A DNA stretch of 64,000 nt from Actinacidiphila rubida (lineage in GTDB: Bacteria; Actinomycetota; Actinomycetes; Streptomycetales; Streptomycetaceae): NCBI RefSeq assembly GCF_900110255.1, contig NZ_FODD01000022.1:99313-163312 (forward strand). Reading direction: 5' to 3'. Within the stretch, counting starts at the first letter, position 1. Each line of letters starts with the position of its first letter. The notes beneath the pieces are model-generated. The model did not search any database and was not told where the DNA came from. It saw only the letters and a list, made by a program, of their open reading frames with translations. This document shows positions 24,887 through 34,394 of the stretch, in pieces. The position numbers and the translations under genes were made by a program.

Positions 24887-26338
24887 TCAGCCGGCGTTCA
24901 GGTCGTCGCGGCCACTGTCGCGGGCGTGCCGGGGCCGGCTGGGCGCGGCGGCTGACGGCGCCCCTGTGGGGACCCCTGCGTGTGCGCCCGCGGGACAGCC
25001 CTGTGCTCCGGCAGCCGCCGGCCGCGCCGGGGCGGTCCTGGGGACGAACACCCGGATGGGCTCCCGCGCGTTGAACGTCACGGGCAGCCCCTCCAGACCG
25101 TAGGTCAGGATGCTGGACGTGCGGCGCAGCTCGCTCCCGTCGACGGCCAGGCGGACGCCACCGACCTCCTCGTACAGGGTGTCGATCCCCTGGGTGACGA
25201 TCGTCACGGCCATCGACTCACCGGGGCAGCGGTGCACGCCCTGCCCGAACGCGTGGTGCGAGCGGTTTCCGTCGACGGAGCTGGTGATGTCCTCGCGCGC
25301 GGCGGGGTCGCGGTTGGCGGCCGCGAGGCAGGGGATGACGAGGTCGCCCGCCCTGATGTGCCGGCCGCCGAGTTCGGTGTCGCCGGTGGCGACGCGCCCG
25401 ATGAGCAGGGTGAACGCGGGGTTGTTCCACAGGGCTTGCTGCACGGCTTCGCCGAGCGTCATGGTGGCGCCTCGCATGGAGGGCCGGAACCGCTCGTCGG
25501 TCAGCAGCAGTTCCAGGGTGTCGGCCATCAGGTCCTCGGTGGTCGAGGTCGAGGCGACCAGGACGAGGCGGAGGTGCTCCTCCAACTCCCGTGACGTCAG
25601 GGCGGCCTGGTGCTGGATCAGCCAGCTGGTGAAGTCCGCGCCCGGATGGCGGCGCTTGCGTGCGATCAGGTCGCGGAAGGTGTCCAGCAGGTACTCGTTG
25701 CTGTCCTGCGCGGTGGCGGAGCCGGTGTGCATGTCGCGTGCGGCGTGCAGGAGTCGGGGGCCGAAGGCCTCAGGCATCCCGAGTACCTGCGTCATGACCG
25801 CCATGGGCAGCTGGCGGGTGAACTGCGCCACCAGGTCCGTGGAACCGGACTCGCAGAAGGTGTTGATCAGGGCCTTCGCCGAGCGGATCACGTGGCGCCG
25901 GATGCCGCGGCCCTCGAAGGGCTCCAGACTGTCCTTGACGGCCTGGCGGAGGCGGTGCCGCGGAGGCCCGTCGAGCATCGCGCACATCGGTTGCGGGGCG
26001 ACCAGCGGGTGCAGCTGCGGCGGGACGCGCCCCTCGGTCCAGGCGGTCCACTGGTCCAGGCGGCGGGAGAAGCGGTACTCCGTGCTGAGCACGGCCTGGT
26101 TCTCCACCCAGCCGAGCACCAGCCAGGCGTCCAGACCCATCACCGTCACCCGGGCGACCTGACCTTGCAGGGGATCCGCCCGCAGTCGCTCGAAGAGGAC
26201 CATCGGGTCCTCCATGACCTCGGGCCCGAACAGTTCCGGGGTGAACGCCGCCGGCGCGGCGTGGTTCTCCGGGGTGGTGCGCGGGGCAGGCAGTGCCGGT
26301 GCGCCGGCGGCGTCGGGCAGGTGGGACGAGTCGGTCAT
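24887..26338 (-). CDS. cvnE: Conservon cytochrome P450 lacking ExxR (CYP157-like)
   Basis: A 483-residue P450. The heme loop FGQGVHRCPG is intact (Cys371). The K-helix, however, reads AVQQALWNNPAF at 299-309: the ExxR Glu and Arg are Gln301 and Trp304. This mirrors the EQSLW variant described for CYP157 proteins of Streptomyces conservons. The I-helix reads VASTSTTED with no standard AGxxT. ATG 26338 overlaps the cvnD stop (ATGA), making it the fifth gene of the operon. Partner redox genes are absent. It may oxidise the product of the convergent terpene synthase or act with the Cvn complex; both are inferred. Confidence 0.88.
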   Translation of the reverse strand: MTDSSHLPDAAGAPALPAPRTTPENHAAPAAFTPELFGPEVMEDPMVLFERLRADPLQGQVARVTVMGLDAWLVLGWVENQAVLSTEYRFSRRLDQWTAWTEGRVPPQLHPLVAPQPMCAMLDGPPRHRLRQAVKDSLEPFEGRGIRRHVIRSAKALINTFCESGSTDLVAQFTRQLPMAVMTQVLGMPEAFGPRLLHAARDMHTGSATAQDSNEYLLDTFRDLIARKRRHPGADFTSWLIQHQAALTSRELEEHLRLVLVASTSTTEDLMADTLELLLTDERFRPSMRGATMTLGEAVQQALWNNPAFTLLIGRVATGDTELGGRHIRAGDLVIPCLAAANRDPAAREDITSSVDGNRSHHAFGQGVHRCPGESMAVTIVTQGIDTLYEEVGGVRLAVDGSELRRTSSILTYGLEGLPVTFNAREPIRVFVPRTAPARPAAAGAQGCPAGAHAGVPTGAPSAAAPSRPRHARDSGRDDLNAG

Positions 26339-26970
26339 GGTCGCTCCGGAAGTGCCGTCGGGGGGTACAGGGTCGTCTGGAGGTCTTCCATCAGTTTCAG
26401 CAGTACAGAGCTGCACTCGGAGGGGTTGCGGGCGTCGAAGTTGACGATGGGGACGTGGTCCGACAGGGCGAGGGCGGGCCGGATCTTCTCCACCGGGAAC
26501 CGCTGTGCTCCCTCGAAGGAGTTGACGGCCACCACGAAGCGCGCGCCCTTGCTCTCCAGGAAGTCGATGGCCTCGAAGCTGGTGTCGAGGCGGCGGGTGT
26601 CCACGATCACGACCGCCCCGAGCGAGCCCGCGAGCAGGTCGTCCCAGACGAAGCGGAAGCGCTCCTGGCCCGGCGCGCCGAACAGGTACAGGACGAGGCG
26701 CTTGTTGAGCGTGATGCGGCCGAAGTCGAAGGCGACCGTGGTGGTCACCTTGTCGGGGACGAGGGTGACGTCGTCGAGGCCGAGACTCAGGTCGGTCATC
26801 GCCGCCTCGGTCGACAGGGGGTCGATCTCGCTCACCGACGCGATGAACGTCGTCTTGCCGACGCCGAGGCCGCCGCCTATCCAGATCTTGACGGACTGCT
26901 CGACGGTGGACGGCAGCCGGTCGCCGCTGTCGGGACCGTCCTCGTGTTCATAGCGTCGCGCGGAGTCCAT
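26335..26970 (-). CDS. cvnD: Conservon GTPase CvnD
   Basis: A 211-residue Ras-like/MglA-like small GTPase of the conservon type. Walker A is GGGLGVGKTTF (about 33-43), switch II region is FGAPGQERFRF, and the G4 base-specificity site reads VAVNSFEG, the usual conservon departure from NKxD. In Streptomyces, Cvn proteins A-D form a membrane complex resembling a G-protein system. AGGAGGTGA lies six bases before ATG 26970, and the gene overlaps cvnC by 23 bases and cvnE by four. Confidence 0.95.
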   Translation of the reverse strand: MDSARRYEHEDGPDSGDRLPSTVEQSVKIWIGGGLGVGKTTFIASVSEIDPLSTEAAMTDLSLGLDDVTLVPDKVTTTVAFDFGRITLNKRLVLYLFGAPGQERFRFVWDDLLAGSLGAVVIVDTRRLDTSFEAIDFLESKGARFVVAVNSFEGAQRFPVEKIRPALALSDHVPIVNFDARNPSECSSVLLKLMEDLQTTLYPPTALPERP

Positions 26971-27301
26971 CCATCACCTCCTGGATCAGGGCCCGGTCGG
27001 GCAGCACGGCGGTGGGACCGGGGGCGCGTGCCTCGACGCGCTGCTTCTTCAGGAGGTCCTCGACCAGGACCGCGACGGGGCCGACCGGCCATCTCAGGTA
27101 CGCGCCCAGTTCCGCGACCGACATCGGGCTGCTGCACAGGTTCAGGATGCGGCGCCACTCCGGCGGGTCGCCGAGCTGGGGCGCGCTGCGGGCCACGACG
27201 ATCGTGATCAGTTCGATCCGGGTGGTGGCCGGCTCGGTGCGCCCGCCGGTGAGGACGTAGAGGCGGTCCGGCGGGTTCTCGCCGGGGACCCGCTCACTCA
27301 T
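26948..27301 (-). CDS. cvnC: Conservon DUF742 protein CvnC
   Basis: A 117-residue DUF742 protein with a winged-helix-like core (RRILNLCSSPMSVAELGAYLRWPVGPVAVLVEDLLKKQ). The N-terminal DRLYVLTGGRTEP is the family hallmark. It is thought to bridge the GTPase CvnD to the rest of the complex. ATG 27301 overlaps the cvnB stop. Confidence 0.95.
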   Translation of the reverse strand: MSERVPGENPPDRLYVLTGGRTEPATTRIELITIVVARSAPQLGDPPEWRRILNLCSSPMSVAELGAYLRWPVGPVAVLVEDLLKKQRVEARAPGPTAVLPDRALIQEVMDGLRATL

Positions 27302-27768
27302 GATCCGCCCGCTGTACGGTGGTCGGCGCTGCGCAGGTCCGTCCCCAGGTGCTCCTTGAGGCTGACCCTCAGCTCGACCATGGACCGGTTCATGAACGCC
27401 GGGTCCGCGTCCACGCCCTTGTCGGCCACCAGCGCCAGGTAGGTCCCCTCACCGGCGGCCATGAAGGTGACGAAGCCACCGCGTGCGCCGGCGGTCGAGG
27501 GTCCGGTGACGCCGACGTCCACACCGACCGAGTTGACGACTCCGTCCGCGTAGAGGTTGGCGACGGCCTTCCCGAGCATGTTGAAGCCCGTGCCGACGGC
27601 CGCGATGCGCTCGACGGTCTCCTTGTCGCCCTGGCTCTGCGCGATGGCCAGACCGTCGACGGTCAGCAGGACGACCAGTCGGGCACCCGGCACCTTGTCG
27701 ACGAAGTCCTCAAGCAGCCAGTCCAGATCGGAGCGGCGGGGACTGAAGCGTTGTGCGGTAGCCGTCAT
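27298..27768 (-). CDS. cvnB: Conservon roadblock/LC7 protein CvnB
   Basis: A 156-residue roadblock/LC7 domain protein (LDWLLEDFVDKVPGARLVVLLTVDGLAIAQS; GFVTFMAAGEGTYLALVADK). Roadblock proteins regulate small GTPases, here CvnD. ATG 27768 overlaps the cvnA stop (ATGA). Confidence 0.95.
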   Translation of the reverse strand: MTATAQRFSPRRSDLDWLLEDFVDKVPGARLVVLLTVDGLAIAQSQGDKETVERIAAVGTGFNMLGKAVANLYADGVVNSVGVDVGVTGPSTAGARGGFVTFMAAGEGTYLALVADKGVDADPAFMNRSMVELRVSLKEHLGTDLRSADHRTAGGS

Positions 27769-29375
27769 GACAGCGTCTCCTCGTGCGCCGAGCCGTCGCC
27801 GTCGCCGTCGGTGACCGAGGCGTCCTCCGCCGGGGTGCTGACCCACAGGCTGGTGAGATAGTCCTCCGACGGGAGCGGGTCGTCGCCCGGCCGGTCGCTC
27901 GCCCCGGACAGGTCGCCGTCGGCGGTGAGGGTGTACGCGGGCTGTGCCGAGCCGGCGGCCGAGGCCACCGCCGACGCCCGTGGCCTGCGGATCGGCAGGC
28001 CCTCCGGGGTCGTGGCCGTCGTGGCCGCGGCCGGTGTCAGCCCGCCCAGCGGCGAACCGTCCCGGTCTGCTTCGGGAGTCGCGGGCGCCGTGTCGAGGGA
28101 GTCGTCCATGGCCAGCGTGGAGAGCTTGGAGGAGGGGACGGCGACGGTGAAGCGCGTCCCCGCATACGGGTAGGTCTGGAACTTGAGGTCCAGGTCCCAG
28201 CGTTTGGCGAGCAGGGCCGCCACCGCGATGCCGAAGCGGGGCGTTTCGCCGAGGTCCGCGAGCGTGAGCCCGTCCCCCCGGGCCTGGTCCAGGATGCGCT
28301 CGACGTACTCGGCCTGCTCGGCACGGATGCCGATGCCGAGGTCCGAGATGTGGATGGCGATACCGTTGGAGGTCTCCTCGGCGACGAGTTCCACCTTGGT
28401 CGTCGGGCGGGAGAACATGATGCCGTTGGCCAGCAGGACCGCCACCGTGAGGATCACCGGTTCCGCGGCGGGTCCGGCGACGGCGATCTCGGGCGTCGCT
28501 CCGAGAACCACCCGCTCGTACTTCTCCACGTAGTCGATCGCCGAGCGCAGGACGCTGATCAGCGGCAGGGGCTCGACCCACTGGCGCCCCGGCCGGCCGC
28601 CGGTGAGAACGGAGAACTCGTCGATGAGGCGGCCGATGACGGCGGACTCGTTGCGGAGCTTCCAGACGCTCGCCAGCAGCTCCGAGCGGCTCGGCGGCTC
28701 GTTGCGGTGGTCGCCGTAGGTGCGTTCGAGCTCCTGCAGTTCCTTCGCCAGCAGGTTCACACGCACGCGGACGCGGTGCCCTACCGCGGACAGCGCGTGC
28801 CGGTAGGCGTCCCGTCCCGCCTCGTGGGCGTCCAGCGGGTCCAGCGTCGCCCGCAGCAGCGCCTCGTGCGCCTCGCGCAGTCCGGGCTCGGTGCCCAGCG
28901 CCGGTGCGACGCTGTCCAGCACCTCGTCCACGGTCGCCCCGTCACGCAACGCGCGGACCGCGTCCGGGAGTACCACGTCGGCCAGGTGCTCCGCCTGGGC
29001 CACCGGGCCCGACATCCGCTCCTCGAACACGGTGGTGCGCTGCGCCAGCTCCGCTCTCAGGGCGGCGACGTGTCGCTCCGCCTCGGCAAGCGTCGCCTGA
29101 AGCCGTTCGGTGGCGGCCGCGCCGCGTGAGAGTTCCGCCGAGCGCTCGCCGGCTCGCCGCTCCAGCTCGGCGATCCGCGCCTCCCGCCTGAACGCCACCC
29201 ACCCCGTGGCCGCCACCACGAGGACCAGGGCGACGCACCCCACGGCGACCGGAACCCGCCGTGACGAAGGGACAGCCGAGATCAATACCGCGCTGAGGGC
29301 GACCGAAACGACCACCGCGGCGACCACGCTCGCGGTGAGAATCCGGCGTCTGTCTGGGGCTGTGTCACGAACCAT
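27765..29375 (-). CDS. cvnA: Conservon sensor-kinase-like protein CvnA
   Basis: A 536-residue membrane protein at the head of the conservon. Two hydrophobic helices at about 16-60 anchor it, and a long charged coiled coil follows (REARIAELERRAGERSAELSR). The C-terminal half carries an HATPase_c domain with N-box LLANGIMFSRP, G1-like SDLGIGI and GIAVAALLAKRW. No canonical phospho-acceptor His is obvious, in keeping with the group. ATG 29375 has GAGG six bases before it; ATG 29393 has no ribosome site. It probably senses a signal at the membrane and passes it to CvnB-D. Confidence 0.92.
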   Translation of the reverse strand: MVRDTAPDRRRILTASVVAAVVVSVALSAVLISAVPSSRRVPVAVGCVALVLVVAATGWVAFRREARIAELERRAGERSAELSRGAAATERLQATLAEAERHVAALRAELAQRTTVFEERMSGPVAQAEHLADVVLPDAVRALRDGATVDEVLDSVAPALGTEPGLREAHEALLRATLDPLDAHEAGRDAYRHALSAVGHRVRVRVNLLAKELQELERTYGDHRNEPPSRSELLASVWKLRNESAVIGRLIDEFSVLTGGRPGRQWVEPLPLISVLRSAIDYVEKYERVVLGATPEIAVAGPAAEPVILTVAVLLANGIMFSRPTTKVELVAEETSNGIAIHISDLGIGIRAEQAEYVERILDQARGDGLTLADLGETPRFGIAVAALLAKRWDLDLKFQTYPYAGTRFTVAVPSSKLSTLAMDDSLDTAPATPEADRDGSPLGGLTPAAATTATTPEGLPIRRPRASAVASAAGSAQPAYTLTADGDLSGASDRPGDDPLPSEDYLTSLWVSTPAEDASVTDGDGDGSAHEETLS

Positions 29376-29812
29376 CTGCAACCTCGAACACATTGTCGGA
29401 AAGGTGCCGGCTCTCGGAAAAGGACCGGGAATTCATACACGTGCCCCCCGTGTCGCGGACAACCTGGCTCAACGGACCCAAGCACCACGGCAGCGACGTG
29501 GGACGAAGCCGTCTCCACGCGCTGTGGGACGCGAGCATAGTCCCTTCTCAATCCCCTCGCGGATGCATGCGGAATCGCTTGCGGCAGCCAACTCAGCCTG
29601 CTAGGAACCTACTTCGCAACAAGTCGGCACATCACCGAATTACACCGGGCGATGGCGCAACCGTGCACCCCCGCACGCCGGATTTCCGGAAACACAACGC
29701 CGCGCACAACCCGTTGCGGCGGGAAACAATCCGGATCGCACCGGCGATCCCCCGGGCCCCGCAGCCTCACCGACGCCGATCGCCGATACCGCACGTCATG
29801 TGCGCGGGAGTT
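29376..29812. other. Spacer upstream of the conservon
   Basis: There are 437 bases between cvnA and the XRE gene, both on the minus strand. It must contain the cvn promoter. I see no gene with domain content and no clear operator palindrome. Confidence 0.45.
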
Positions 29813-30706
29813 TCACTTCTGCGCCGGTCGCGGCGCGTGCTGGGGTGCACTCATGTCGAGAAGTGTGACGGCGTCGTGCTCGGGCGAACCCGGGGTGGTG
29901 ACGTAGACGCCCAGCCGGTGGCCTGGGGTGCCTTCGAGCTGCATGCCCTGGAAGTTGAGGGTGAGGTCGCCGACCCGGGGGTGGTGGAACGTCTTGGGCT
30001 TACGGGTGTGGGGGCTGCGGGTGACCTGGTAGCGGTCCCACAGTCTCGCGAAGTCCGGGCTCTTGAGGAGGAGTTCACCGATGAGGTTGGCCAGGTCGGG
30101 TGCATCGGGATCGGTGCCGGCCAGGGCACGCAGGCGGGCGACGCATCCGACGAGCTGGGTGTCCCAATCGGCATAGAGATCTCGGGCCGCGGGGTGCAGG
30201 AACAGGAAACGCGCCAGGTTGCGCTGCTTCGCGGGCCAGTCCCCGATGCCGGCGTAGAGGGCGAGCGCGCCGGGGTTGTGGGCGAGGAGGTCCAGGGTGC
30301 GGCTGGTGACATACGCCGGGTTGGGGCGCAGGCTCTCCAGCAGCAGCTTGGCCTGCGGGTTCACGGTGCGGCTGGGGGCAGGTGGCGGTTCGGGGGCGTG
30401 ACGGGCGGCGCGGATCACGAGGTCCTGGAGGTGTTCCAGTTCGTCGGTGTCGAGTTTCAGGGCGCGGCCCAGGGCGTCGACCACGGACAGGCTGGGGCGG
30501 GTCTCCTTGCCGCGTTCCAGCCGGGTGTAGTAGTCGATGCTCACTCCGGCCAGCGCGGCGACCTCCTCACGGCGCAGCCCCGGGGTGCGGCGCACCCCGG
30601 CGCCGGGGGTGAAACCGACCTCGGCCGGCGTCAGCTGGGTGCGCCGGGCGCGCAGGAACCGTCCCAGCTCGGTGCCGCCGCTGTGGTCGTGCCGCTGTTC
30701 CGCCAT
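29813..30706 (-). CDS. XRE-family regulator with MmyB-like ligand domain
   Basis: A 297-residue regulator. The N-terminal HTH reads LRREEVAALAGVSIDYYTRLERGKETRPSLSVVDALGRALKL (about 45-86). The C-terminal two-thirds is the MmyB-like PAS-type domain (NPAYVTSRTLDLLAHNPGALALYAG; DLTLNFQGMQLEGTPGHRLGVYVTTPGSPEHDAVTLL). Such proteins commonly control an adjacent dehydrogenase. It is divergent from the CMD-ADH-AKR-AKR genes and probably represses them. ATG 30706 is chosen because AEQRHDHSGGTELGRFLRARR is the usual N-terminus. Confidence 0.92.
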   Translation of the reverse strand: MAEQRHDHSGGTELGRFLRARRTQLTPAEVGFTPGAGVRRTPGLRREEVAALAGVSIDYYTRLERGKETRPSLSVVDALGRALKLDTDELEHLQDLVIRAARHAPEPPPAPSRTVNPQAKLLLESLRPNPAYVTSRTLDLLAHNPGALALYAGIGDWPAKQRNLARFLFLHPAARDLYADWDTQLVGCVARLRALAGTDPDAPDLANLIGELLLKSPDFARLWDRYQVTRSPHTRKPKTFHHPRVGDLTLNFQGMQLEGTPGHRLGVYVTTPGSPEHDAVTLLDMSAPQHAPRPAQK

Positions 30707-30887
30707 GCCTTCCAGTGTGACCCGCAGGTCATCGGGGTGCTCGGGCCGAGGGGCGCCCTGCCACACCCCCTCTGGGGCTCCCGGGAAAGGCCCGCCCTGC
30801 CAGACGCTCCGCGAATCGGGAACGGTGGAGAACGCGGACATCCGCGCTCCCGCAGACGTCCACTTCCCGGAACGAGAGCAGGCACCC

Positions 30888-31208
30888 ATGCCGGACCAGG
30901 AACAGACCCGAGCCCAGCAGCTCCTCGGCGACACCGCACCGGAGCTGGTGCGCCTGACCGACGACGTGCTCTTCGGCCGGGTGTGGGCCGATCAGGGGCT
31001 CTCACGGCGGGACCGCAGTCTGGTCACCGTCGCCGCGCTCGTCACGCTCTACCGTCCAGAACAGCTCGACTCGCACCTGCGGCTCGCTCTGGCCAACGGC
31101 CTGAGCAAGGACGAGCTGGTGGCGGCGCTCACCCATCTGGCGTTCTACGCCGGATGGCCCAGTGCGATGTCCGCGATGACCCGCCTGAAGGCGATCACCG
31201 AGGCGTAG
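30888..31208 (+). CDS. Carboxymuconolactone-decarboxylase-family protein
   Basis: A 106-residue all-helical CMD/AhpD-fold protein (GLSRRDRSLVTVAALVTLYRPEQLDSHLRLALANGLSKDELVAALTHLAFYAGWPSAMSA). The CxxC pair of AhpD is missing, so it belongs to the gamma-CMD-like group and not the alkylhydroperoxidases. It is the first of four plus-strand oxidoreductase-type genes divergent from the XRE regulator. Substrate unknown. Confidence 0.88.
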   Translation: MPDQEQTRAQQLLGDTAPELVRLTDDVLFGRVWADQGLSRRDRSLVTVAALVTLYRPEQLDSHLRLALANGLSKDELVAALTHLAFYAGWPSAMSAMTRLKAITEA

Positions 31209-31273
31209 AACGCCACAGCCCGGACTTCCGTCGCCGGACCAGCACCTGCTTCTTCACCAGAAAGGCACTCATC

Positions 31274-32308
31274 GTGCGCGCAACCCGTCTCCACCAGGCC
31301 GGTGACGTTCGTGTCGAGGACGTCGCGGACCCGAGGATCCAGCAGCCGACCGACGCGCTCGTGCGCATCGTGATGGGCTGCATCTGCGGCAGCGACCTGT
31401 GGCCCTACAAGTCGCAGCCGCGTACCGGCAACCCCCGCCAGATGGGCCACGAGTTCGTCGGCGTCGTCGAGGAGACCGGTGCCCAGGTCACGAGCGTCAA
31501 GCCCGGCGATCTGGTCGTCGCCCCCTTCACCTACGCGGACGGCACCTGCGCGTACTGCCGCGACGGCCTGCACACCTCCTGCCCGCAGGGCGGCCAGTGG
31601 GGCGTGAACGGCGTCGACGGCGGGCAGGGCGAGGCCACCCGCGTCCCGTACGCCGACGGCACCCTCGTCCCGCTGCCCGTCAGTGAGGACTCCGACCTGC
31701 TGCCGGACCTGCTCACCCTGTCCGACGTGCTGTGCACCGGCTACCACGCCGCCCGCACCGCCGGCGTCAAGCCCGGTGAGACCGTCGCCGTCATCGGCGA
31801 CGGCGCGGTGGGCCTGTCCGCGGTGATCTCCGCGAAGCTGCTCGGCGCCGAGCGGATCATCCTCATGGGCCGGCACACCGCGCGCACCGACCTCGGGCGC
31901 GACTTCGGCGCCACCGACGTCGTCGCCGCGCGTGGCGAGGAGGGCGTGGCCGCCGTCCGCGACCTGACCTCGGGCCGCGGCGCCGAGCGGGTCCTGGAGT
32001 GCGTGGGTCTGGAGGACGCGCTCGTCCAGGCCGCCGGGGTGGCCCGCGACGGCGGCGTGATCAGCCGCGTCGGCGCCCCGCAGTACCCGGCGGTGCCCTA
32101 CGGCTTCCCGGAGTTCATGCGCAACCTGACCCTCACCGGTGGGGTTGCTCCCGCCCGCGCGTACATCGAGGAACTGATGCCGCACATCCTCGGCGGCGAG
32201 ATCCGCCCGGGCCGGGTCTTCGATCGCACCGTCCCGCTGGAGCAGGTCGCCGAGGGCTACCGCCTCATGAACGACCGCGAGGCCCTGAAGGTCATCGTCC
32301 GCCCCTGA
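31274..32308 (+). CDS. Zinc-dependent alcohol dehydrogenase
   Basis: A 344-residue medium-chain dehydrogenase. The catalytic zinc ligands are in CGSDLWP and GHEFVG, the structural zinc lobe is reduced (TCAYCRDGLHTSC), and the Rossmann motif is GDGAVGLSAV (about 172-181). GTG 31274 is preceded by AGAAAGG. It would interconvert an alcohol and aldehyde/ketone with NAD(P). It lies between the CMD gene and two aldo-keto reductases and probably shares their promoter. The odd GGQWGVNGVDGGQGEATRVP insert is common in this subgroup. Confidence 0.92.
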   Translation: MRATRLHQAGDVRVEDVADPRIQQPTDALVRIVMGCICGSDLWPYKSQPRTGNPRQMGHEFVGVVEETGAQVTSVKPGDLVVAPFTYADGTCAYCRDGLHTSCPQGGQWGVNGVDGGQGEATRVPYADGTLVPLPVSEDSDLLPDLLTLSDVLCTGYHAARTAGVKPGETVAVIGDGAVGLSAVISAKLLGAERIILMGRHTARTDLGRDFGATDVVAARGEEGVAAVRDLTSGRGAERVLECVGLEDALVQAAGVARDGGVISRVGAPQYPAVPYGFPEFMRNLTLTGGVAPARAYIEELMPHILGGEIRPGRVFDRTVPLEQVAEGYRLMNDREALKVIVRP

Positions 32309-32401
32309 CCGCCGCACGGCCCGTCCCCGGGGAGCCGAGCCGCGCTTCCCGCACGCGGCGCCCCCAGCCGCACCGCACCCGTACAGAACGGATGGATTCT
32401 G

Positions 32402-33379
<978 letters not shown>

Positions 33380-33437
33380 CCGGCACTCCTGGCACACCCT
33401 CACATCGTCTTCGCCTCAGAACATCCCGGGAGAACCC

Positions 33438-34289
33438 GTGCAGTACGTCACCTTGAACAACGGCGTCCGGATGCCGATCCTCGGCTTCGGCGTCTTCCAG
33501 ATTCCGCCGGAGGACACCGAGCAGGCCGTCTCCGACGCCCTCGCGGCCGGCTACCGCCTGCTGGACACTGCGGCGGCCTACGGCAACGAGGAGGCCGTCG
33601 GCCGCGCCGTCACGTCCAGCGGCATCCCCCGCGAGGACCTGTTCGTCACCACCAAGCTGTGGGTCCAGGACGCCCCCGCGCAGGACAACACCCGGCGTGC
33701 GCTGGAGACGTCGCTGACCAAGCTGGGCCTGGACCACGTCGACCTGTACCTGATGCACCAGCCCTTCGGCGACGTCTACGGCCAGTGGCGCGCGATGGAG
33801 GCCGCCAACCGCGAGGGCCTGGCCAGGGCCATCGGCGTCGCCAACTTCTCCCCCGACCGGCTCCTGGACCTCCTCCTCAACAACGAGATCACCCCGGCGG
33901 TGAACCAGATCGAGACGCACCCGTTCTTCCAGCGCACCGCCGATCACGAACTCATGCGCGAGCACGGCGTCCAGCACCAGTCGTGGGGCGGCTTCGCCGA
34001 AGGCAGGAACGGCCTGTTCACCCACCCCGTCCTCAGCGAGATCGGCACCGCGCACGGCACGTCCGTGGCACAGGTCGTACTCCGCTGGCTCATCCAGCGG
34101 GGCATCGTCACCATCCCCAAGTCGGTCGACCCCGGCCGCATGGCACAGAACATCGACGTCTTCGGCTTCGAGCTGAGCGACGAGCAGATGGCCGCCATCG
34201 CCGCCCTGGACACCGGCACGACGCTGTTCTTCGACCACCACGACCCCGAGAAGGTCGCCTGGCTCAGCAAGCGCCGTCTGGACGACTGA
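33438..34289 (+). CDS. Aldo/keto reductase, 2,5-diketogluconate-reductase type
   Basis: A 283-residue AKR of the AKR5/DkgA-like group. It shows the N-terminal VRMPILGFGVFQI, LLDTAAAYGNEEAVG, FVTTKLWV, LYLMHQPFGD, GVANFSPDRL and IPKSVDPGRMAQN. The spacing of the catalytic Asp-Tyr-Lys-His tetrad is standard. It is the last of the plus-strand quartet. With two AKRs and an ADH side by side, the operon looks like an aldehyde-detoxifying module. Confidence 0.93.
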   Translation: MQYVTLNNGVRMPILGFGVFQIPPEDTEQAVSDALAAGYRLLDTAAAYGNEEAVGRAVTSSGIPREDLFVTTKLWVQDAPAQDNTRRALETSLTKLGLDHVDLYLMHQPFGDVYGQWRAMEAANREGLARAIGVANFSPDRLLDLLLNNEITPAVNQIETHPFFQRTADHELMREHGVQHQSWGGFAEGRNGLFTHPVLSEIGTAHGTSVAQVVLRWLIQRGIVTIPKSVDPGRMAQNIDVFGFELSDEQMAAIAALDTGTTLFFDHHDPEKVAWLSKRRLDD

Positions 34290-34394
34290 ACGGCGTCCGG
34301 GGCTCACCGTCGTGCACGAGGAACTGCTGCGCACGGCCAGGGAGTGGGGGCGGGCTGTGGCGCATCCACCGGCCCTCTCCCTCGCCGGCCACGG

